From assembly GCA_025642065.1 (NCBI GenBank), contig JAODUP010000415.1, positions 186,001 to 250,000 of the forward strand: DNA of 64,000 bases, given 5' to 3'. The notes beneath the pieces were generated by a model that was given only the letters and a program-made list of their open reading frames with translations, searched no databases and was not told where the DNA came from. Numbering within the stretch: the stretch's first letter is position 1; each line of letters opens with the position of its first letter. This document shows, in pieces, positions 49,401 through 61,798 of this stretch. A program made the position numbers and the translations under genes. This stretch comes from Paralvinella palmiformis. Its lineage: Eukaryota > Annelida > Polychaeta > Terebellida > Alvinellidae.

Positions 49401-49923
49401 ATTGTTCAGACAGAAATGGGTAAATCAGGAATGACGAAACTATCTTTCCATCCCAAATTATCATCATTATTATCATAATGGCCATCACCACGATCATTAT
49501 AAGTATTCATTTCAACACAATACCAATGTAGAAATGTTGAAGATGGAAAATTAAGCTATATGCAGGTGAAGTTTTAATATGTGCATGAACACACACACAT
49601 ACACACACATTTAACATCACACAGGAACACAGACAGCAACTGATAAGAAGACAAAACAGATGATTAGATAAGTAGGGTGTGGGAGAAGACATGCCTGATT
49701 TCTCATCCTTATTCCCTTCTTGTTGGTCACGTTTTTCATTCTGCTGTTGTCTGCGTAATGTTCCAGGAAATGCAGCACCCTTGTCACCCTCAACAAATAC
49801 AATTTCCACAGGTGTTTGTTTCTCAGCATCTTTCTCATCAATGCCGGCTTCTGTTAGGAGGGTGGACATGCAGGGCGATTGTGTTTAGTATAAATGAACA
49901 ATTAGTAACAATATAACTGAAAA

Positions 49924-49954
<31 letters not shown>

Positions 49955-50669
49955 TAAAAATATATGTAATCCAAATGCCAAAAATCAAGAAAGCTTTATG
50001 CTTGTCAAAAAGATATGCAAATAATATATTAATAATAAAAAGGAGTGGATATGTGCACATACAGATGAGTGACTGGCAGCATACATACAATGGCATGCAT
50101 ACATGCATATATAGGTATCATGATGCACAATGTGTCAAGGATATTTCAATTTACACATTAAATAAAGCTGAATTAAAGCAATCTTGACAGCTGATAACTG
50201 CATCCACAGCAAGACAAAATAGTATATTGGAATGGACACACACACACACACACACACACACAGAGGACAGCAACAAGATAAATGTTACCTCTACATTAAT
50301 ATCTTAGTAACAGGAAAATTTCTTAAGTACAATTATAAGCAAACCAGGCATGCCTTCTAGTCGTCGCTGAGTCTGCGGTGATCTACCGGGAGCTGGCACA
50401 TAGACTATCTCCACTGGAGGTTTGTCAGAATCTTGCCCTAGTGACGCATGCAGCAAAAATCCAACCAGGCCAAGATGAAGGTCATAGAAAAGTGACATGA
50501 AAGCAGAAAATTTTTAAATGATGCAAAAATCAATGAAATTTGACCGAAGAAGCAATTCATTCAACAAATGAGAAAACATATACAGCCTTCATGAAAGTGA
50601 GTTGACAGTGCAAGTAAATAAACTAGTATTTAATTAAGGAATTATTTTATCTAATGCTTGCAGTTGGAT

Positions 50670-50714
<45 letters not shown>

Positions 50715-53453
50715 TGCATAAAAGAAATGCTTAAATAATTTTTAGAATGGCAGAGACTTTAACAGCATCAAGGTTAACTGTGTTTATCAATGCAACTATG
50801 AACATTAATTAATTTGATAACATTGTAAAAATAAGATTGACAAAGAGCTCTCCCCAATTTTGTAAATGGCTTTCCTTAAGGACCATGCATGTGCAAGTTT
50901 TCAAAATAAAAAGTGTGACAGAGAATTAAATTTATTTATTTTTAACATCACATTTCAAATACACCAAAGAAAATGTGTGTGAAGGATTAGAGTAAGTGTA
51001 CTGAAATGTTTTGAAGCCATCTGATTTAAAAAAAAAAAACATCACCAAATTTCATATGGAACAGTTCTCGTGCCAAAAGTCCATGATGAAAAATATAATA
51101 AAACCATTTCTGAGATATACTAATTGAGTATGGATAAATACATCTGTACACCAGAAAACAGTTATTGATGTCACATGATAAAACAGAATTATTAAACAGT
51201 TTGAGGTTATGGTTCTATCTATTAATAAATGGTAAATATCTACAGGCCACATACAGTGCCTTCCAATGTTCAACGAGATTGCTGATGGCCATTTAAAAAA
51301 CTGAAACCTTGGGTTTCCAAGAGACTGGCATTATAGTGCAGAATGACGACTTGCCACATGTGTTTACTCGTAGATACAGATGTACATAACAAATCAGATC
51401 AGATATTGATGCTATCTATCTAATTATTACTGTTGTCAGATCTTATAAATGATACCGTACTTAGTAGCTGAAGTAGAATGAATAACTACACATTATATTG
51501 TCAAAAAGAAGGTAAGCCAAGCCATAACTATTTCAAATCACACATTAAATAATAATTATATTACCACAAGATCTTCCCCAAAAGATTAAGAGCTATCTCT
51601 CATCAGCCATTTCCAACTGAATCTATGTGTTCAATCACACCTTTTACAGCTAAATATAAATTAAATATATAATCTATATATGTATAAGGAGACTGTAGGG
51701 CAAATTGCAAATTTGGTTCATAAATTTTCTGTGATTCTGTGATTATGGTACTCCTTAGCACAATCAGCTGCACGTTGATTTGCAGACCTGAAAGTCAGGG
51801 TTCGAATACCAGTGTCAGCTGAAGGGACACACAATTTATGAGATAGTGGAAAGTTGGTAAAAATTGTGAATTTTGGTGTTTTGAAAGGTAAAATTGTCTT
51901 TTCAAGTGGGAATTTTCCATCAGCGAAAAGACCACTGTTTGTCATGTTTAATAGTATCACAATGCCAAAATTTTGTATGTCACTATTACAGAAGTATTTT
52001 TAAAATATACTGCTGATGGAGTGCAGGCTGCTGACATAAAATGATCCTCAATCATTGCTGGTTGAGCTTTAGATGAATTAAGGACATTGCCCACCAAAAA
52101 TCTGGCAGTGTTATTATGACGAAACACTGGTCACAGTTATACAACAACCTGGCTCTATCCCGATCGTAATAAGTACTGGATCCAGAAAACATCGGAAGTA
52201 AAAAACCCTCTGGCCTAGAGTAATTTGTGATTGTGGATTATCCCTGAACAAATATCCTGATTGAACCTAGATTCCTTAGGGCTAACCCCAACAGTAAGCT
52301 AACGCTTAATTATCATCCTGAACCAGAGGGCACATGTGATCCAGCCATTACACATTCTGGGACAAAGCACAATGTACCTGAGAATCCAGCATTCAGCACC
52401 CAGTAATACACTGACCAGTTGTTTCTCTATGATCCATAAGGGGTTGTATAAATATGTCACCTGGCTAATGGAAAATAAACATCGCTTGTAACGGCTAAAG
52501 GGTGTTATGTGGGGAAAATTGTTATTTTTGTGATTTCATTCTTCCTGGGTATCATTCTCTGATGAGGGAATCAGATATTGCATTAACTTCTAACAACGAA
52601 CTTTAATTCCTATTATTTTGTGGTAAATAATTAGTGACTAGCCGTAGGACTTTATTATTCTAGGATTTTATTATACTAACTTGTGTAGTTTGTTTTATTA
52701 TACTTAGTTCACTTGGGTTTCAATCATTACTCAGTTTTTAAAGTTTAGTTTCCCATTCTTGCCTAATATGGTTTACAAAATACATCAGGGAGAATCATAG
52801 AGCCTTCAAGCCATACGAATATTTTGGTCTTTGCTGGCATTAAAAAATGGCAAAATGCCCATTTTGGAATGAAAAATATGTCTGAAATGGAATTTGCCTA
52901 ATTTTAAAACAGAGTATTGAAATGGAATTTGCCTTTTTGAAATGAAAAATCAATGTCCTCAGATGACCTTTTTAAGGGTTAATCAATAATACAGGTACAT
53001 GGCTTCAATTTCATATCTTCAATTTCATTCTAATGTCAGTCCTGTATATAGGAAAATCCCTTTTTAAGGGTAAATCAATAATACAGGTACACATACATAT
53101 CTTCAATTTCATTCTAATGTCAGTCCTGTATATAGGAAAATCCCTAAGGGTAAATCAATAATACAGGTATTTGTATAAGTCTTCAATTTCATATCTTCAA
53201 TTTTGTTCTAATATCCTTCCAGTTAAACGTACTTAACTATATCTTCACATAATCATTCAGACGATATGTGTTAGCAGAATAAACTTAACTAAATGTCAGT
53301 ATGGAGTAATTTAGCACAAATTATGCCAACTAAAGTCTTGCCTGAGCGATGTCTATAAGGACCGGATGGTGCCCCATTAGAAAGATATGTTCCTCCATAA
53401 CCTTTGTATCTACCAGTACCTAGTATGAAATTCATTTTTGAGTGTGCTCGTGT

Positions 53454-53485
<32 letters not shown>

Positions 53486-56400
53486 TTCATTGGAATACAA
53501 GAAAACAGCATGATGTAACTGAATCAATAAGAATCATACTGATTAATACTGTGAATAAAAGACACTAGTCATTACACAGAAACAGGCAGTAAACATAAAC
53601 ACAGTCATGCTTGTGAGATGATAACACACACACAAACACACACACACACACACACAATCCATCGGATAGCCTAAACATATTATTTCTATGAAATATAAAA
53701 TCAATTTCAGCGAATAATTAAGTTACGACAGGCAGTCTACAAACACTCTATGCCATCATATTAACTATGATACGACTTCATTATTAACTATACACCAACG
53801 TAAATAAAACTGTTGAACACAATCATTTTATCTGCTAAAAGTAAAATGTTCATTATTGTAAAGAATTCATGTCGATGTTAGTACAAGCGTGATTCTGTTA
53901 GTCTATCAGCAAAACTAACCTGGGGCACGTTGTTGTTGTTGGTAGGATTGGTCCATAAGCTCAGGAGGGGGTGGTGGTAAGTCATCCTCACCTTGACCGG
54001 GAACCCTTTGGGGTGGATAACCTTGCTGTCCAGGCTTGGGGGCAACACCTGGTGGCTGCTTTCTTCCGCCAGGTGGAGCACCACCAATGGTGACCGTTTC
54101 CATGCGACTGGTCATCTAGGATTAGAAACAAAGATGATCTTCATTCAAGTTACAGACGGATCACAGTCCAAAGCTGACAGCTTTGCAATAATCATTTTAA
54201 AATGTGAGGACTTGGTCTCAGTCTCAATCCAGAAACCGAACAAAGAACAATACATTCAATCAACTAGAAGTGAATTTGGGTATTACAGGGTTGCCACTCA
54301 AAGTCAAACAAGATTAGAAAATTCACTGAGATTTCCATGACTGACCTTCAGTTTTGTTGACATTAATAAAGCAAACTAAGCTCTTCATAAATGTACCTCA
54401 GCAAATTTATATTACATAACAAAACATATGTGTATTTGCCAACTTTCAGATGATGATGATTGATGTTTTACGTCCACTTGTGTACACATGGTAGGCTAAA
54501 TGGGATGAGCGACCTCCGAAGGTAATGAAGCAAAGTCAAAGATGAAACACCCTTCGGATATGCCCACGCTGAGATTTGAACTTTGGTGGTAGTGATCTGT
54601 GGTCAAACGCGCTACCTATTATACCACGGAGGCGAGGTAGGTGAGTGAACGATTGAGTGCTTTCTTTAGCCTTGACACTGGTTACACTTGGGACGTGTAT
54701 TCAGATGAAACAATCCTATGATACAAGTAACTCTGAGATTCAAACGCCAATCTGCAAGTCTACAGTGCAGTACAGTACCAAATGTACTACACAGATGTCA
54801 GAGTGTGTGTGTGTGTGTGTGTCTAGTGATGCCCCCCCCAAAAAAAAAAACAGGTACCTTGGTTCAATTCAAACCATGACCTGGAGTTATTTGTCTAAGA
54901 GAAAGCTGGCATCACTTTATTTTTGTCCTCTTGGTAATTTGCTTCCATCAATCCAGACTCTGTTTTCATATCACTGAAGAGAATTTAAGATTAAGTGATT
55001 TGCCAGCATTAAATGAAAAATATGAGACTATTAATGTATTTTTTTAAGTGTGTTGGAGAAATCTTATTGGAACTGGAAACCACAGATACCAGAATAAATC
55101 GGTTTCTCCTGACTATGGGAAGATTTCACTGAACTTCCTTGACTTTTTTGAAGAATTCCAAATTTCTTGACGAGTTCCTGTGGCAACCCTGTTCAAATTT
55201 TCCACAGGCAGCAGACCACTTAGGTTGGGTACAGCCTTAAGCGGAAACATCCCTGCACGAAAGCACAAGATTAATTTACATCTTCCATACGAGGATATGT
55301 GACGTGCGAGCTAGCATTAGTTCACTGTGTAGAGGAAATCAATATGACAAAGTCGAAACTGGAGCACTGGAATAATTAAATCAAATGTTCAAATTTATCA
55401 TCCTCATTTTGCAAATAATCTAAATATATCTGACACAGAGAACGTTACTACACATTTTTAAAACGAATCTAAATAAACCGAGGTGAACCTCTCTTTGTGA
55501 GGCTGACAATGTGACAGGAATACTAAATCAGCTTATTAATGTTGTAATGTATTCCGATGCTCTGAAAACAGTTTCAGGATGTAGCCAACACGACTCTCCT
55601 CTAGTAACCATTATATCAGTAAATAACCTATACAACGGTATAGAATATAGAATAACTATTTAGTATAACACAACAGTAATGAACAGATAATTATAGCAGC
55701 AACACTTGATATCCAATAAACACCAAGAGACAAGTAGTACTGGGTAAGGGCCGGTCTCATTTACAATTAGACTCACATCTTCTGTGGAAAGGTGCTAATA
55801 TTTATATGGCTTTGACTGTATCACTTCAGCCAAGTAAACCGATGACAAAATCCGAAACTATAATACAGTTTACTGACTTATGCAAATGACTGTTGATTAC
55901 AAACAGCACCAACCTACTAACTGATGATTAAAATCATGTATTTTATGTATCTCAATTTTGACACACGGTGATATGAAAAATGCCTGTGATACAAATATGG
56001 ACATGATTTTTAATTTGTTTTAATGTAACAGGAAGAACTCTGTGTGTGAATGTGTGTCTGTGCATGTGTCTCTCTGTGTGTGTCTGTGCATGTCTCTCTC
56101 TCTGTGTGTGTGTGTGTGTGTGTGTGTGCATGTGTCTGTGTGTGTGTAATTGTAAGCCTGCATGCATAGACGAGAGTAGAAGGAAGATGAGGCAGACAGG
56201 CACAAAGACAAACACATATGCCCATACACCTGTAATCTGAGTTGGAGACAAGAAATTTAACACCTTTAGAAAGTCAGATCTGACAGACATAGAATATAAA
56301 CATAGAAATGGCCTTCAAACATTAGCTTCTAATATTAGCTGTTCTGTTAGGCAAACACTTAAATCGTGCATTTCAAAATAGACAATAGAGTGTGACGTCA

Positions 56401-59400
56401 ACATTAATATATTAGAACACCAAGAAGGTACATAAGGATTAGAGTAGAATACTGTGATCCTGAAGCAGGTAGGAAGAAACTGTATCCATAAATAATCCTG
56501 GAAAAAAGCTGTATTTGGATGTGTAGAGACAGACAGGCAGACAGACACACCCTAGAAAATCTGTGGTCTGCACCAAAACAAGCATGACTTATCATGGAAA
56601 TCAAACCCACCAACTACTGGATCCATCTTTCCGGATCCGGGCACCGGGAGGGGGCGGATTGGCTGTAATAAGAGCCTTGGTACATCAAAACAATTCAGAA
56701 GCTATACAGCTTGAAGGCTTTGGCATGCTCTTCAAGCTCAGAGAACAATCAACCCATTGCCACAATATGAGCATGGCTCGTTCATGGCCAATGCTCACTC
56801 TCAATAAACAACAATTCTGCCAGCAAAATGGCTCATTATCGGCACTTTGTAGCAATTCGGGACCGTTTCAATTTGGCCAACCATTTATATTGTCTAACTG
56901 CTCCCACATACATAACTCGGGCAGACTGTTCGTTGCAAGTGGCAGCCTCAAACGGTGCAAAATGTGGGGGAGGGTTTGGACATTCCTCAGCATATGGCCA
57001 GCAAACTGAATGTCTCATAGATAACTATTCTCCCCAAACTAGACGATGATTACCTACAAAATGAAGAGTTAAATGGAATAACAGGAAGCCAGATATTAGG
57101 TGATAACACCCCCCCCCCAATCATGTCAGGTTTGGTACAGATCACAAGAGAAGAACATATAATCACAGAGGTCAATCCTGTTTTGAAAGCTTACTAGCAT
57201 TTTGCGATTATGATGGAATTGGGCATATAATAGTATCCCCCCTCTTCCACTAAAACCATATTATTATAGATTGTGTTGTGGATATGGTGAGGGAATCACC
57301 CTACAGGTGATACAAGATGAAAAAAACAAGGAAACATAGTTGAGGGATGACTCCTTATTACGGAGTAGTACAATAAGCCTTTTATTGGGGTATGAAGCAT
57401 CCTATAGAGAGACAAGCAATAATGGGATTCAATCAAAGCAGTGCAGTGTGTGTCACTAAATGCACTATGTAAATAAGCTATATCTGAAAGAGTGACTGAA
57501 TTAGTGAGTGGTTTGATGAGCTTCCATGATATTCACATACGGCTGAAGGGCAAATTGTCAGGGAAATGTCGGACAAAACGGGCAACTTAACCTGATTCTA
57601 TTCATAACCTGGAGGTTTGCAGCACAACATTCTAACCGTTGTATTACAGAAACTGTCTTCTACATGTAGGAGAAATGCTGTACTTTTTACTGTATAGTCA
57701 TAATGTAAGACTTGTTATCATTATCACCATCATCATCACCATCATCATCATGTTGAAATGATCAGTCAGTAGAGTCCTAGTGTATGTGAATTACTGAGAT
57801 ATCACTCTCCGGTGACAGAGAGGCTCAATCAATCTGATTTTACCATTAAAGGGAGCTATTTGGTCGTGTCAGTTAGGACCTCCTTACTGAAGATTCTGTT
57901 GTGCAGCACGTGTAGGTTTGATCACTGCTCTATGGCAGGCTGATTTTATGCTTCAGCCAGGCAAATGGCAGGTTTTTATCTCATGAATATACCATCTGTT
58001 ACACATTCAAAATTCATTTGGAATGGAAGTATTAAATTACAGACCATCTGTTTCTTCTACATTAAGATAACAAGCCCCATTGCTAAAGGCCATTCAGGCT
58101 GTCATTCTTATATTGTTATTAATATTATTAGATCAATTTTCCCATAAAGGAATTCTACACTAGCCCTCTCCAGGAATGACCTCTCAGTGGCTTGTAAGGA
58201 CTGTCACAATCGACAGAGAATTAAGTGAATATGACCCATCCACAGCATCTAACTTATCTAGATCCTACCTGGTCTCGTTCGAGTTGTGGCCTGTACTCCT
58301 TTTGTTCCTACAGTGAAGGTGAGCACACATTATCAACACACAACATGTAACAATGCTGAATGAACGAACAAATTCAAATGGAACAAAATCAGAAACCACA
58401 TACATGCACGTGACCAATGTTTGAATGCTCAGCAAGTAAAATGTGTCACAAAAATGCATGGTGTATAATGTCTTTCCAGTACGTAAACACAAACCTGTGT
58501 GGTCTGCTGCCTGTACATCTTATTTCCTGCATCTGAACTCTCCATCTCTTCCCTGTATGACTTCTGTGTGAACGTCTTCCCATCCCAATCGGTGGACTTC
58601 GTCTCATAGATCTGCTTGCCACCCGGTCCTCCTACGGGTCCACCCGGTCCTCCTACGGGTGCACCTGGTGCCACCTGCTGGCCTCCAGGCCCCATACGCT
58701 GCATGCCACCTGGTTGGTTGGTGAACAGCTCGCCCTGTGCCGTGTACATCAGGGGTGTGGCCTGCATCGAGGATGTCAGGTCAGATCGATCAAAGACCTG
58801 CCCATAGAGAGTGCCGAAATCTCGATCGGTGTATGATGTCAGGTACTGGCACATGTGGGTAAAAGTGTCGCCCTCTTTGGCTGGCTCATTGGCATAAATC
58901 TCCAAACCATACTCGCCTCTCGCTGGCAGCTGCACGGTGACATAAACCATGTTGTCCTGCTCTCTTACAGACACTGCTCGTTCAAGTGCATCATCATCCA
59001 TGCCATCCTTTGTCAACCGGGCATAGAGACGTACATCACGTGTCTTGGCAAATGAGACCTCCGTCCTTCCATTAGGGGCAGCAAGAATTGCCGTTTTGTG
59101 GCTTGGTGTGAGGCCATACTGCCTGACTGGTGCTCCAGGACCCCAGTTTGAATCGGAGCAAAGTGGATAAGGCTTGATGTCTCCCGCAGCCTGGTCGCAG
59201 ACTATCTTGTACTCACAGGCTGCCTTGAAGACATTCTCCACCTTGATGCGGTCACCTACCTGCTGCGCAAACACGGTCAGGTAATAATTGCCCTCGCGGG
59301 GAGAGCGGAAGTAGAACGTCACCCTGTTGTTGGTGGTCTCCTGAATGACATACCTCTTCAGCTGGATGCCAGCTGTTGTCTCCAGCATTTGGTCCCCATA

Positions 59401-60059
59401 GGTCAGAGTGAAGGTGAAGGATGTCGGCTTGGTAAAGCCAAGAGTAATGGTCAGGATGCCCTGCTTTGTGTAAATGACACCCTGGTTCTGCTGTAGGAAC
59501 TGCATACCAACATTGAAGAAAAACGATTTGACAAGAGGATAGTCCTCGAATTCAGCTCTGGATCTAGCTGGATAGACCAGTTCCCAGGCACTGTCTTCTG
59601 GACAATGGCTGTATATGAGCTGTGCTGGTTCCGGGATGAAGTAGAAGTCATCATACTCATACACCAGATTATCTGGAGTGTTGCGTTCTGACTGCAAATA
59701 ACGTGTCGCCCAGTGGCTGTCAACCAGTTGCCAGTTACCATCGATGTAGATGGCATTCCAACTGTGATTCACCGGTCCACTGCAAATTGGAGCACCAGGA
59801 CGATAATCTACACCCTTGGCCCAACCTGACAGCGTTACGCAGTAGAGGCCAGCATATCTACAACATGAAATTATCATAATACAATAAAATTAAGTTAACA
59901 TCGCTGTGGACAAATATTATGGGATGGATTCAGGTAACAACGAACATGCAAGGAAAATAGTGATTCAACACAGTCTTTATAAATGAAAACATATAAAACA
60001 TGTACAAAAATGTGTCAGTGATCTGTCATGATACACAGGTGTCATAAGGCATCAATACA

Positions 60060-60098
<39 letters not shown>

Positions 60099-61764
60099 AG
60101 CTATGACACAGCTTGATCTGCCCATCTCGTAGTCTCTAATCTACTATTACTAATAGAGATTTGGACATTGTCTCTTGATGATCTGCACGTGTTACACATC
60201 ATGATCCATCACACAACCTGACGGTATTTGAAGCCAACAAGTTTGAATGCTTATCAGGATACAGCCATAAGTTTTAAAAAAACTGAACAAATTGGAATGT
60301 ACCAATGACAGCTGCATTGTTAAAACCATGATGAACCAGTTATATACCGGTGCTCAGTATTATTGATAGTATGTAGTCAGATTGTGTGTAATAGCCAAAC
60401 AGTCCAAAAACGCAGTAACTTCCTATAGGATTTGGCTTTGTGATGAAAGGTTTTTCGTACCAAATATTTTAAATCTGTTCACAAACACAAATGTCACTAG
60501 TGCTCAATACATCTGTTTATTCGTGTCCCCCATACATTGATTGGTACAGATGAAAAATTATTTTAATTAAGCATTTGGTTTGTTGCAAGGTGTCATTTTT
60601 GGACCGAGATTATCTGCCATATTGCAATATATGAATATAATTTTATTAGCTTTAGAACTTCACAATGGGTACCATACTAACAATAACTAGTAGTTATGAA
60701 AGAACCCATGATAAATAAATTAAAAAAATAATACACAAATCCCATTAATAACAAGCAGAACCAGCTCAGCTCCCACAGACCAGTGTATAGATGTACTGAT
60801 TACTAACAGATCAATTCAGACCAATCTACATGTGTTGATCAGTGGCCAAGACCAGCTTAGATGATTTACCTGTAAAATAGACTAACCTAGAAATACCAAT
60901 CACTGTTAGTGTTACAGATCCATCTAGATGGTATACCACTAATATAGACCAGCTTAGATGATTAACAAATAATATAGACAAGCTTAGATGATTAATAACT
61001 AATATAGATGAGGGTTAGATGATTAACAACTAATATAGACCAGCTTAGATGATTAACAACTAATATAGACCAGCTTAGATGATTAACAACTAATATAGAC
61101 CAGCTTAGATGATTAATAACTAATCTAGACCAGTTTAGATGATTAACAACTAATATAGACCAGCTTAGATGATTAACAACTAATATAGACCAGCTTAGAT
61201 GATTAACAACTAATATAGACCAGCTTAGATGATTAACAACTAATATAGACCAGCTTAGATGATTAACAACTAATATAGACCAGCTTAGATGATTAACAAC
61301 TAATATAGACCAGCTTAGATGATTAACAACTAATATAGACCAGCTTAGATGATTAACAACTAATATAGACCAGCTTAGATGATTAACAACTAATATAGAC
61401 CAGCTTAGATGACTAACAACTAATATAGACCAGCTTAGATGATTAACAACTAATATAGACCAGCTTAGATGACTAACAACTAATATAGACCAGCTTAGAT
61501 GATTAACAACTAATATAGACCAGCTTAGATGATTAACAACTAATATAGACCAGCTTAGATGACTAACAACTAATATAGACCAGCTTAGATGATTAACAAC
61601 TAATATAGACCAGCTTAGATGATTAATAACTAAAACAGATCAGCTTCGATGATTTACCACTATAAAAGACTAGCCAGGAAATACCAGATACCAGCTTGAA
61701 TGTGCCAATCACTACCAGAAACCAGCCTAGATGTACTGCTCAATACTACAGACCAATTCTCTTT

Positions 61765-61798
<34 letters not shown>

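Noticed and set aside
53920..54115. Treating this exon's ATG as the certain start of a separate copy-2 gene
   Set aside because: The ATG directly follows an acceptor and the phase fits the upstream exons, so one transcript is simpler; kept as an alternative only.
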